Of a stretch of 64,000 nt of DNA, positions 24,329 through 33,681 are shown piece by piece. The translations under genes and the position numbers were made by a program. The stretch spans positions 3,472,001-3,536,000 of the forward strand of contig NZ_CP133990.1 in NCBI RefSeq assembly GCF_031582905.1, written 5' to 3'. A model generated the notes under the pieces. That model was not told the origin of the DNA and made no database searches. It saw only the letters and a list, made by a program, of their open reading frames with translations. This DNA is from Pengzhenrongella sp031582905. Lineage in GTDB: Bacteria > Actinomycetota > Actinomycetes > Actinomycetales > Cellulomonadaceae. The stretch's first letter is position 1; every line of letters begins with the position of its first letter.

Positions 24329-27144
24329 CTACTTCTTGGCGGTCGCCTTCTTCGCCGTGCTCTTCGCCGGCGCGCGCTTGGCCGGGGCCTTCTTGGCGGC
24401 GGTCTTGCGGCCCTTGGCCGGACCGCGCGCCCGCTTCTCCTCGAGCAGCTCCGCCGCGCGCTCGAGGGTCACCGACTCGACGGCGTCCTCCTTGCGCAGG
24501 GTCGCGTTCGTCTCGCCGTCGGTCACGTACGGGCCGAAGCGGCCCTCCTTGACCACGACCGGCTTCTTCGACACGGGGTCCTCGCCGAGCTCGCGCAGCG
24601 GTGCGGCCGCGGTCGCACCCCGGCCGCGCTTGGGCTGGGCGTAGATCGCGAGCGCCTCCTCGAGGGTGATGTCGAACATCGCCTCCTCGGTGGGCAGCGT
24701 CCGGGAGTCCGTGCCGCGCTTGAGGTAGGGCCCGTAGCGCCCGTTCTGCGCGGTGATCTCGTCGCCGGACTCGGGGTCGACGCCGACCACGCGGGGCAGC
24801 GACAGCAGCCGCAGGGCGTCGTCGAGGGTGATCGTGGCGAGCTGCATCGTCTTGAGCAGCGACGCCGTGCGCGGCTTGGGCGCGGCCGCGAGCGCCTTCT
24901 TCTTCGCGGCCGCGGACAGCCCCGGGTCGAGCTCGGGCTCGGGCAGCAGCTCGGTGACGTAGGGCCCGTACCGGCCGCTGCGCGCGACGATCGTGGTGCC
25001 GGTGGACGGGTCCTCGCCGAGCACGACGTCGCCGTCGGCCTGCGTCTCCATGAGCTCGCGGGCCTTCTCGACGGTGAGCTCGTCCGGGGCGAGGTCGTCC
25101 GGGACCGACGCGCGCTTGGGGTCCCCGTCCGCGTCCAGCGTCGAGACGTCCTCGATGTACGGCCCGTAGCGGCCGACGCGCAGCGTGAGCCCGTCCCCGA
25201 TCGGGATGGAGTTGACCTCGCGGGCGTCGATCTCGCCGAGGCCCTCGACGAGCTGGCGCAGACCACCGGTGAGCTCGGAGTCCCCCGTGTGCTCCGCGCC
25301 GAAGTAGAACCGGCCGAGCCACTCGCGGCGGTCCTCCTCGCCCGCGGCGATCCGGTCGAGGTCCGCCTCCATGGCGGCGGTGAAGTCGTAGTCGACGAGC
25401 CGCTCGAAGTTCTCCTCCAGCAGGCGGGTGACGGCGAACGCGAGCCAGCTCGGCACGAGCGCCTGCCCGCGGGAGATGACGTACCCGCGGTCCTGGATGA
25501 CCGAGATGGTCGCCGCGTACGTCGAGGGGCGGCCGATGCCGCGCTCCTCGAGCGCCTTGATGAGGGAGGCCTCGGTGTAGCGCGGCGGCGGCGACGTGCG
25601 GTGGCCGTCGGCCTCGAGGTCGCTCGCCGTCAGCGCGTCCCCCTCGGCCATCTGCGGCAGCCGGGTCTCGGCGGGCGCGCCCTTCTTCGACCCGGAGCCC
25701 TCGCCGGACGCCGCACCGGCCCCTCGGCCGCCGGGGCGGCGTCGTCGGCGTAGCGGTCGGTGTCCCGGCCCTCCTCGTACGCGGCCATGAAGCCGCGGAA
25801 CGTGATGACCGTGCCGGACGCCGCGAAGACGGCGTCGCGCCCGTCGGCGGCGCGGGCACCGAGCCGCACCGAGGCGGTGGAGCCGCGGGCGTCGGCCATC
25901 TGCGAGGCGACGGTGCGCTTCCAGATGAGCTCGTACAGCCGGAACTGGTCGCCGGAGAGCTCGCGGGCGACCTGGGCGGGCGTGCGGAACGAGTCGCCGG
26001 CGGGGCGGATCGCCTCGTGCGCCTCCTGCGCGCCCTTGTTCTTCGACGCGTAGACGCGCGGCGACCCGGGCACGTACTCGGCGCCGTACAGCTCGGCGGC
26101 CTGGCGGCGCGCGGCGTCGACGGCCTGCGTGCTCAGCGTGGGCGAGTCGGTCCGCATGTAGGTGATGTAGCCGTTCTCGTACAGCCCCTGCGCGGTGCGC
26201 ATGGTCTGGCGCGAGCCCATCCGCAGCTTGCGCGATGCCTCCTGCTGGAGGGTCGAGGTGGTGAAGGGCGCGGCCGGCTTGCGCGAGTACGGCTTGGTCT
26301 CGAGGCTGCGGACGGCGAACTGCGCGTCGGCGAGCCCGTCGACCAGGCCGCGGGCGCCCGCCTCGTCGAGGTGGACGGCGTCGCGGGTCTTGAGCGCCCC
26401 GCGGTCGTCGAAGTCACGGCCGGTGGCGACGCGGGCGCCGTCGACGGTGGCGAGGCGTGCGGAGAAGGGCGCGGCGTCGGCTGCGTCCTGCGACTGGGGG
26501 TCGGTGACCGCGAAGTCGCCGCGCACGTCCCAGTAGTCCGCGGCGCGGAACGCCATCCGCTCGCGCTCGCGCTCGACGACGAGGCGGGTGGCGACGGACT
26601 GGACCCGGCCGGCCGACAAGCCCTGGCGGACCTTGCGCCACAGCACCGGGGAGACCTCGTAGCCGTAGAGCCGGTCGAGGATGCGCCGGGTCTCCTGGGC
26701 GTCGACGAGCGCCCCGTCGAGCTCGCGGGTGTTCTCCAGCGCGCGGGCGATCGCCTCGCGGGTGATCTCGTGGAAGACCATCCGCTTGACCGGGACCTTG
26801 GGCTTGAGCTCCTGCAGCAGGTGCCAGGCGATGGCCTCGCCCTCGCGGTCCTCATCGGTGGCGAGGTAGAGCTCGTCGGAGTCCTTGAGCAGGCGCTTGA
26901 GCTCGGCGACCTTCTTCTTCTTGTCCGCGTCGACGACGTAGTACGGCTCGAAGCCGTTGTCGACGTCGACGGCGAACCGGCCGAAGGGTCCCTTCTTCAT
27001 CTCGGCGGGCAGCTCGGAGGGCTGCGGCAGGTCGCGGATGTGGCCGACGCTGGCCTCCACCTCGTACCCGTCGCCGAGGTATCCGGCGATCGTGCGCGCC
27101 TTGGCCGGCGACTCCACGATGACGAGCTTGCGGGGGGCGGACAT
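24329..27144 (-). CDS. topA: DNA topoisomerase I, one frame break
   Basis: This type IA enzyme relaxes negative supercoils. The Toprim start is KLVIVESPAKARTIAGYLG, and the acidic pair lies in ATDEDREGEAIAWHL. The active-site Tyr is in GYITYMRTDSPTLS. A break at CCCC 25720-25723 separates this from RGAGAASGEGSGSKKG and LIKALEERGIGRPSTYA, followed by repeated C-terminal modules of the GRYGPYI/GRFGPYV kind. The C-terminus is a long Lys/Ala tail (PAKRAPAKSTAKKATAKK), common in actinobacterial TopA, where it boosts processivity. Total length is about 938 residues, normal for the group. Confidence 0.96.
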
Positions 27145-27214
27145 ACGGACCTCTCTTCAGCAGACCAGCGGGACGGCTCGGGGAGCGCGTCGCCGGGCAC
27201 TCTACGTCCCCGGG

Positions 27215-28228
27215 TCAAACACCTCGGCCCGCGGTCGGACCGGCGGCCCGTCCGGCGAGCTCGCGGACGGCCAGGAGGATCGCGAACGCCAGGCAGGACG
27301 CGGCGACCACGCCGAGCGCCCCGCCGATGTACCCGGTGAGCAGCTCGGTGCCCGTCGCGGGCGCGTCCGGCGCGAACCACACCTGGCGCAGGGCGATGGC
27401 GGCCGGGACCGCCGTCCCGACGGCCGCCAGCACCAGCATCCCCCCGATGACGCGGGCGGTGTTGCGCGCCGGTGCGCCGCGCAGCGCGATCGCCGCGGTC
27501 GCCGACATGTCCGGGTCGGCGCCAGTGGGGTCGCCGTCGCCGGGTGGCGTCCGGGACGGGCCGAGGATCCCGCGGGACACCGTGGTCAGGGCGCACGCCA
27601 GCCCGCTCCACGCGAGCACCACGAGGATCGCGGCGACCACGTCGCTGGGCCGGTGCCAGCGACCGACCAGCGTGGAGACGCCCGTCGCGGACGTGTACCC
27701 GGCACCCAGCACCGCCGCCCACGGACGCAGACGGGGCGGCACCACGAACACCAGCGCCGCCGACACCGAGGCGGCCGCGGTGGTGTGGCCGCTCGGCAGC
27801 GCGTTGGCCGAGCCCGGCGAGATGCCCAGCTCCGGGCGGTCGAACACCCAGTACTTGAGCACCTGGGTGGTGAGGTTGGCGCCACCCATGAGGACGGCGA
27901 CCTGCACCGCGAGCTCCCACCGTCGCCGCAGGGTCGCGATGAGCACCGCCGCCAGCAGCACGAGGGCGATGTAGGGCACCGACACGACGTCGAGCACCGG
28001 CTCCGCGATCCGCCACAGCCGTCCGCGCCCGTAGGACGAGCCCTCGAACACCACCTGGTCGACGCGCTGGCCGGTGTAGGTGGTGACGAACACGCGCCAC
28101 ACGAACCAGACGCCGACCGCGGAGGCGGCCGCGACGAGCAGTCCGACCACCACCGAGCCCACGCGCGTCCGCGTGCGGACCGGTCGTGGGGCGGACCGGG
28201 GTGCGGGGAGGGGCGCGGCGGAGGACAC
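27215..28228 (-). CDS. PAP2-family membrane phosphatase
   Basis: The three phosphatase motifs are visible: KYWVFDRPE (KxxxxxxRP), LPSGHTTAAA (PSGH) and GRWHRPSDVVAA (SRxxxxxHxxxD-like). About eight hydrophobic segments follow the pattern of lipid-phosphate phosphatases, with extra segments after the catalytic core. It may dephosphorylate undecaprenyl pyrophosphate or another lipid. GTG 28228 is a suitable start; GTG 28255 is also open. It lies immediately upstream of topA on the same strand, 70 bases away. Confidence 0.86.
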   Translation of the reverse strand: MSSAAPLPAPRSAPRPVRTRTRVGSVVVGLLVAAASAVGVWFVWRVFVTTYTGQRVDQVVFEGSSYGRGRLWRIAEPVLDVVSVPYIALVLLAAVLIATLRRRWELAVQVAVLMGGANLTTQVLKYWVFDRPELGISPGSANALPSGHTTAAASVSAALVFVVPPRLRPWAAVLGAGYTSATGVSTLVGRWHRPSDVVAAILVVLAWSGLACALTTVSRGILGPSRTPPGDGDPTGADPDMSATAAIALRGAPARNTARVIGGMLVLAAVGTAVPAAIALRQVWFAPDAPATGTELLTGYIGGALGVVAASCLAFAILLAVRELAGRAAGPTAGRGV

Positions 28229-28297
28229 CCCACCACGGTAGGCGAGGGCACCCACGTCGGGCGCCGGTGCGTCGTCGTCGTCCGGGCCGGTCGGCGC

Positions 28298-29854
28298 TCA
28301 GGTCACCGGCACGAGCATCCCGTCGCCCACGAGCCCACGCACCGACGGCAGGACGTCCGCGGCGACGTCCGCGGCCGGGACCTCGAACAGCGCCGCGATG
28401 CCGCCGACGAGCTGGCCGACGGTCAGCTCGCCGTCGCACGCGCCGACCAGACCGGCCAGTGCGGTCCCGGCCCGCACGGCCCGGCCGAAGCCACCGCCCT
28501 GGCGCAGCAGGACGACGTCGGGGTCGGCGTTGCCCGGGGTGAGGTAGCGCTCCTCGGTGACGTCCGGGGCGACCGTGAGCCGCGACCCGGCGAGCGCCGC
28601 GTCGTCGGTGCGGGACAACCAGTCGTGCGCGGCGAGCGCCGCGGCGAGGTGGGCGCCGAGCGGCTGCCGGACGGCGCCGGTGTGCTCCTCGAGCCGGCGC
28701 AGCGTCGGCGCCCCGGCGACGGGACGCCGCAGCGTCACGATGCCGAACCCGATCGCCGTCACGTCCCGGGCGGCGAAGTCGTCCAGCCAGGCGTCGTACT
28801 GCGCGCGCCAGGCCGCGCGGTCGCGGTCCGGGGTCGCGCCGCCGTCGCGGATCCAGGTCTCGGCGTACTCCGCGGGATCCTGGAGCTCGCGCTGGACGAC
28901 CCACCCGTCCAGCCCGGAGGCGTCCAGCCACTGCCCGACGCGCTCGTCCCAGTCCGCACCGCCGCGCACCTCCCAGTTGCCGAGCAGCTGGGCGACGCCG
29001 CCCGGCTCCAGGACGTCGCCGACCCCCGTGATCAGGTCCCGGACGACGTCGTCGCCGGAGCGGCCGCCGTCGCGGTACTCGTACGCCGGCACCCCCGCGG
29101 CGCGCGGGGTGATGACGAACGGCGGGTTGGACACGACCAGGTCGAACCGCTCGCCGGCGACCGGCTCGAGCATCGAGCCCGCGCGCAGCCCGAGGCGGTC
29201 CGGCCCCAGGCCCGCGAGCGCGGCGTTGAACTGCGCGAAGGCGAGCGCGCGGGTGGAGATGTCCGTGCCGACGACGGCGCCGGAGTGCCGGGAGGCGTGC
29301 AGCGCCTGGATCCCGCACCCGGTCCCCAGGTCGAGCACCCGCCCGACCGGCTCGCGGATCGTGACCTGCGCGAGCGTCGTCGACGCACCACCGACGCCGA
29401 GCACGTGGTCGGTCCGCAGCGTCCGCCCGGTTGCGAGCTCGCCGAGGTCGGACGCGAGCCACCAGTCCACGGACCCGGCGGCGTCGTCGACGCGCAGGGG
29501 GCGCAGGTCGACGAGCGCCCGGACCGGGTCGTCCGCGCCGTGGCCCGCGGCCCGGACCAGCCCGAGGTGGCGGGCGCCGTCCACGCCCAGCGTCGCGAGG
29601 GCGCGGTCCGCCTCGTCGCGCGCGACGTCGGCGCCCAGGACGAACAGCCGGACGAGGGTGGCGCGCTCCGGCGCCGTCGACCCGGGGCCGGTCACCCGCA
29701 GGGCGGGCACCGGCTCCTCGCGGTGCAGCGCGGCGGAGGCCAGCGGCCCGAGGAGGTCGTCGACGCCGTCGACGGTGAACAGCGCGGCCGCGAGGTCGGC
29801 GCGCAGCCGGTCCAGGCCGCGGGGGTCGGTGCGCGGCAGGTCGTGGGGCGTCAT
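28298..29854 (-). CDS. SAM-dependent methyltransferase (HemK/N5-Gln or N6-Ade type)
   Basis: Motif I is VGRVLDLGTGCGIQALHA, and the catalytic NPPF is in FDLVVSNPPFVITPRA, which marks methylation of an amide or exocyclic amine. An N-terminal helical domain of about 150 residues and a long C-terminal part of about 200 flank the catalytic domain. This three-part arrangement is typical of a large actinobacterial family of unknown target. ATG 29854 (MTPHDLPRTD) is preferred because starting at 29947 would overlap the upstream EEP gene by 35 bases. Confidence 0.87.
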   Translation of the reverse strand: MTPHDLPRTDPRGLDRLRADLAAALFTVDGVDDLLGPLASAALHREEPVPALRVTGPGSTAPERATLVRLFVLGADVARDEADRALATLGVDGARHLGLVRAAGHGADDPVRALVDLRPLRVDDAAGSVDWWLASDLGELATGRTLRTDHVLGVGGASTTLAQVTIREPVGRVLDLGTGCGIQALHASRHSGAVVGTDISTRALAFAQFNAALAGLGPDRLGLRAGSMLEPVAGERFDLVVSNPPFVITPRAAGVPAYEYRDGGRSGDDVVRDLITGVGDVLEPGGVAQLLGNWEVRGGADWDERVGQWLDASGLDGWVVQRELQDPAEYAETWIRDGGATPDRDRAAWRAQYDAWLDDFAARDVTAIGFGIVTLRRPVAGAPTLRRLEEHTGAVRQPLGAHLAAALAAHDWLSRTDDAALAGSRLTVAPDVTEERYLTPGNADPDVVLLRQGGGFGRAVRAGTALAGLVGACDGELTVGQLVGGIAALFEVPAADVAADVLPSVRGLVGDGMLVPVT

Positions 29855-29912
29855 GTCGTCGGAGGGCACGTCGTCGAGGGGCACCGCGCCATCATCGCGC
29901 CCGACGCGGTCC

Positions 29913-30581
29913 TCACCCCGCCACGTCGACGTCGATGTCGACGTCAAGGTCCACGACGATGGGCAGGTGGTCGCTCGCCCGGCGGGTGACGTCGTCGCGG
30001 CGGATGGACGAGCCGGTCACCCGCAGCTCGGGGCTGACCATGACGGCGTCGATCCGGCGTCGCGGTCGCCGGGCGGTGAAGGTCGGGGCGGGCGACGCGA
30101 CGGCGTCGACCAGGCCCGCGGCCAGCCGCGCCCACACCGGACCACCCGGCTCCTCGTTGAGGTCGCCGAGCACGACGTACGGGCCCGGCCCCGCCAGGAC
30201 GTCGTGCAGCACCCGGTCGAGGTGGGCGAGCCGCTCCCGGGACCCGAGCGGCAGGTGCAGGTCGACCACCGTGACCCCACCGACGCGGACCACGGCGTAC
30301 CCGCGCGGCACCTGCCCGATCCGCCACGGCAGCGCCTGCCCGCGAGCCTCGTCGACCGGGACGCCGACGCCCACGAGCACCGTGGTCGTGCGGGACGGCC
30401 CCGGACCGACGACGACGCGCATCCCGGTGCGCCGGGCGAGGTCGTCCAGGCGCCGGCGTCCCTGCCGTCCACGCGGCGGCTCCTGCAGGGCCAGCACGTC
30501 GGGTGCGGCGTCACCGATGACCTCGACCAGTGCGTCGACGCCGATGTCCAGGCCCTTGACGTTGTAGGTCATCACTCGCAT
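29913..30581 (-). CDS. Endonuclease/exonuclease/phosphatase (EEP) family protein
   Basis: The 222-residue protein shows RVMTYNVKGLD, VLALQEPPRGRQG with the catalytic Glu, VVDLHLPLGS, YVVLGDLNEEPGG with Asp-Asn, RRIDAVMVSPEL and ASDHLPIVVDLD with the final Asp-His. It is unlike the first EEP protein in loop lengths, so it is not a recent duplicate. It ends in a short acidic run of alternating Asp and Val or Ile. The start ATG 30581 is followed closely by the expected first beta strand. Confidence 0.86.
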   Translation of the reverse strand: MRVMTYNVKGLDIGVDALVEVIGDAAPDVLALQEPPRGRQGRRRLDDLARRTGMRVVVGPGPSRTTTVLVGVGVPVDEARGQALPWRIGQVPRGYAVVRVGGVTVVDLHLPLGSRERLAHLDRVLHDVLAGPGPYVVLGDLNEEPGGPVWARLAAGLVDAVASPAPTFTARRPRRRIDAVMVSPELRVTGSSIRRDDVTRRASDHLPIVVDLDVDIDVDVAG

Positions 30582-30649
30582 GGGCCCATCCCACCCCAGC
30601 CGCGCGGACGCGGCGATTCGGGGCCGGGCGGGCCGGGCGGGGTACGCCG

Positions 30650-32954
30650 TCAGTCGCGGACGAGCTGCGCCTCGTGCTCCAGGCGCCCCTCGGCGTCGAC
30701 CCGGGCGGCCCGCAGGCGGGAGGCGATGACCGCACCGAACGCGATCGCCGTCGCGGCCAGGGCGATCCCGAGCCGGGCGACGTGGTTGGCGTCGTCGCCC
30801 ACGCTGATGGCGACGACCGCCGGCGCGATGAGGAGCGCGACGAGGTTCATCACCTTGATGAGCGGGTTGATGGCGGGCCCGGCGGTGTCCTTGAACGGGT
30901 CGCCGACGGTGTCGCCGATGACGACGGCGGCGTGCGCGTCGGAGTTCTTCCCGCCGTAGTGGCCGTCCTCGACGATCTTCTTGGCGTTGTCCCACGCACC
31001 GCCCGCGTTGGCGAGGAACACCGCCATGAGGACGCCGGTCGCGATCGCCCCGGCGAGGAACCCGGCGAGCGGGCCGACCCCGAGACCGAAGCCGACGGCG
31101 ATGGGGGCGAACGCGGCGAGCAGACCGGGGTCGCGAGCTCACGCAGCGAGTCGCGGGTGCAGATGTCGACGACCTTGCCGTACTCGGGCCGCACCTCGCC
31201 GGTCATGATCCCGGGGTTGTCCCGGAACTGGCGGCGCACCTCGAACACGATCGCGCCGGCGGCGCGGGTGACCGCGTCGATCGCGAGGCCCGAGAAGAGG
31301 AACACTGTCGCGCCGCCGAGGATGACCCCGACGAGCGTGATCGGGCTGATGATCTCGTAGGTCATCATCGCGCCGGTCAGGCCCGTGCCCGCGCTGGCGA
31401 CCGACTCACCGAGCTCCGCGAGCGCGTCCGCCACCGACGCCGCGTAGGAGCCGAACAGCGCGGTCGCGGCGAGCACGGCGGTCGCGATCGCGATGCCCTT
31501 GGTGATGGCCTTCGTGGTGTTCCCGACGGCGTCCAGGTCGGTCAGCGTCTGCGCGCCCTCCGCGGAGACGTCCCCGGACATCTCCGCGATGCCCTGCGCG
31601 TTGTCGCTGACCGGGCCGAAGGTGTCCATCGCGACGATGACGCCGACCGTCGTCAGCAGCCCGCAGCCGGCGAGCGCGATGAGGAACAGGGCGAGGACGA
31701 CCGAGCCGCCGGAGAGCAGGAACGCCGCGCAGATGGCGGCGGCGATGATGCCGGCGGTGTAGACGGCGGACTCGAAGCCGACCCCGATCCCGGAGAGCAC
31801 CACGGTGGCGGCGCCGGTCTGGGAGGTGCGCGCGACGTGGATCGTGGGCTTGGAGGTCGTGCCGGTGAAGTATCCGGTGAGCCACAGGATGACCCCGGCC
31901 AGCACGATGCCGATGAGGACGGCGCCGGTCGCGACGAGCCGCGGGTCGCCGGTGTTCCCGACGAGCGTCTCCCCGCGCCGGTCAGCCCGGCGAACGTGGA
32001 CGGAAGGTAGACGTACGCGGCCGCCCCGGAGAGCACCGCGGCGACCGCGGCGGAGGTGTAGAACCCGCGGTTGATCGCCGTCAGCCCGCTCTCGGCGCCG
32101 CGGACCCGGGTGATCATGACGCCGAGGATCGCGGTGAGCGCCCCGATCGCCGGCACGATGAGCGGGAAGACCAGGCCCTCCTCGCCGAACGCCGCCTTGC
32201 CGAGGATCAGCGCGGCGACGAGCGTGACGGCGTAGGACTCGAACAGGTCGGCGGCCATGCCGGCGCAGTCGCCGACGTTGTCGCCGACGTTGTCCGCGAT
32301 CGTGGCGGCGTTGCGGGGGTCGTCCTCCGGGATGCCCTGCTCGACCTTGCCGACCAGGTCGGCACCGACGTCGGCCGCCTTGGTGAAGATGCCGCCACCC
32401 ACGCGCATGAACATGGCCAGGAGCGCGGCGCCGAAGCCGAAGCCCTCGAGGACCGCGGGCGCGTCGCCGCGCCAGATGAGGACGACGACGGCGGCGCCGG
32501 CCAGGCCGAGCCCGACGACGCACATGCCCACGACCCCGCCGGTGCGGAAGGCGATCCGGGCGCCCTCGGCGCGCCCGCCGGGCAGCGAGGCCGCGGCGGC
32601 GACGCGCAGGTTCGCGCGGGTCGCGAGCCACATGCCCAGGTAGCCGATCGCCGCCGAGCAGCCCGCGCCGAGCAGGAAGAACACGGACCGGCCGACCTTG
32701 ATGCCGGTGTCCCCCGGCAGCAGGAACAGCAGCGCGCACACGACGACCGCGAACAGCGCGAGGGTGCGGAACTGCCGGTTGAGGTAGGCGGAGGCGCCCT
32801 CCTGGATCGCTTGCGCGATGTCCTGCATGCCGCGCGTGCCCTCGCCCGCGGCGAGCACCTGTCGTCGCAGCACGACCGCGTAGAACAGGCAGACGACGGC
32901 GATCGCGGCGACCACACCGACGATGGTGAGGCTCGTGGTTCCGAGCGTGAGCAT
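30650..32954 (-). CDS. hppA: Membrane-bound proton-translocating pyrophosphatase, two frame breaks
   Basis: It couples pyrophosphate hydrolysis to proton export. The substrate site has GGGIFTKAADVGADLVGK and DNVGDNVGDCAGMAADLFE. The segment AVGNTTKAITKG has Lys where K+-dependent enzymes have Ala, so this should be the K+-independent H+-pumping class. Frame breaks lie at CCCC 31971-31974 and GGGG 31127-31130, each repaired by one base. The last part reads FLANAGGAWDNAKKIVEDG and GDTVGDPFKDTAGPAINPL. GAGGAGG precedes the ATG. There are about 16 membrane segments and 770 residues after repair. Confidence 0.96.
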
Positions 32955-33066
32955 GCGTCCTCCTCGACACCGCGCAGGCCCGAGAGCCTCGCCCCCTGTG
33001 CCCGGCGGCCCCGTTGCCGGCCGGACTGCGCGCAGTCTAGCCAGACGCACCCGCCATCTCGCGCGG

Positions 33067-33087
33067 GCCGACGGCACACCCGTCGGC
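33067..33087 (-). terminator. Terminator-like stem after the STAS gene
   Basis: The inverted repeat GCCGACGG-cacac-CCGTCGGC lies 41 bases beyond the STAS stop and upstream of hppA, separating the two same-strand genes. Confidence 0.55.
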
Positions 33088-33127
33088 TCTCACCGCGTCA
33101 CCCGTCCGGGCGACGCGGCCCGCCACC

Positions 33128-33463
33128 TCAGCTCGCGAGCGCGGCGTCCAGGGTCTCGTGGATCGTGAAGACCTGGGTGAGCGCGGTGATGCGGAAGACC
33201 TTGATGACCTTCTCCTGGTCGATGACCAGCTGGAGCCGACCGCCGTAGCCGCGGACCTTCTTCAGCGCACCGACGAGGACGCCCAGACCGGTCGAGTCCA
33301 TGAAGGTGACCCCGGTGAGATCGACGATCACGTCCGTGTGGTCGGCGTCGATGAGCTCGGCCAGCTTCTCGCGCAGTGACGCCGCGGTGTAGACGTCGAT
33401 CTCACCGGCGACCTGAACGACGACCTGGTCGCCGTGCACCTCTGTGTGGACGGAGACGTCCAT
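33128..33463 (-). CDS. STAS-domain anti-sigma factor antagonist
   Basis: The 111 residues form one STAS domain: VVVQVAGEIDVYTAASLREK and VIVDLTGVTFMDSTGLGVLV. The phosphorylatable Ser is in DSTG. Such proteins bind RsbW-like kinases and release sigma factors. No kinase gene adjoins it; the RsbW-like protein at 8606-9097 is a candidate partner, but this is only inference. The gene is divergent from the helicase gene at 33682. Confidence 0.92.
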   Translation of the reverse strand: MDVSVHTEVHGDQVVVQVAGEIDVYTAASLREKLAELIDADHTDVIVDLTGVTFMDSTGLGVLVGALKKVRGYGGRLQLVIDQEKVIKVFRITALTQVFTIHETLDAALAS

Positions 33464-33551
33464 GACTCACCTCCTCGGGGACAACCACCGTATCTAACCA
33501 AACGGCCCCCGCCGGACCGACGGCCGTCCGTCGTCCGGGCGACCGGGCCGT

Positions 33552-33575
33552 CGGGTGATCGGGTGATCGGGTGAT
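33552..33575. repeat. 8-bp tandem repeat, three copies
   Basis: CGGGTGAT occurs three times in a row, followed by a related CGGGCGG, within the 218-base gap between the divergent STAS and helicase genes. No role is apparent. Confidence 0.6.
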
Positions 33576-33681
33576 CGGGCGGAGCACAGGCCGGGCGACC
33601 GGGCGGAGCGGCGGCCGGCGCGGCGGGTGTCACCGTCGGGTGGGAGACTCGGCCCGTGGTCGACGGCGGGCAGGGCGGACG

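Noticed and set aside
24329..27144. Programmed frameshifting in topA, hppA and other genes
   Set aside because: There is no slippery heptamer or downstream stem pattern shared between sites. The breaks sit at differing G or C runs in more than 20 unrelated genes, which fits base-calling loss much better.
26957..29989. Open frame of 1010 codons on the plus strand
   Set aside because: It runs opposite topA, the PAP2 gene and the methyltransferase gene, has no recognisable domain, and is compositionally a shadow frame.
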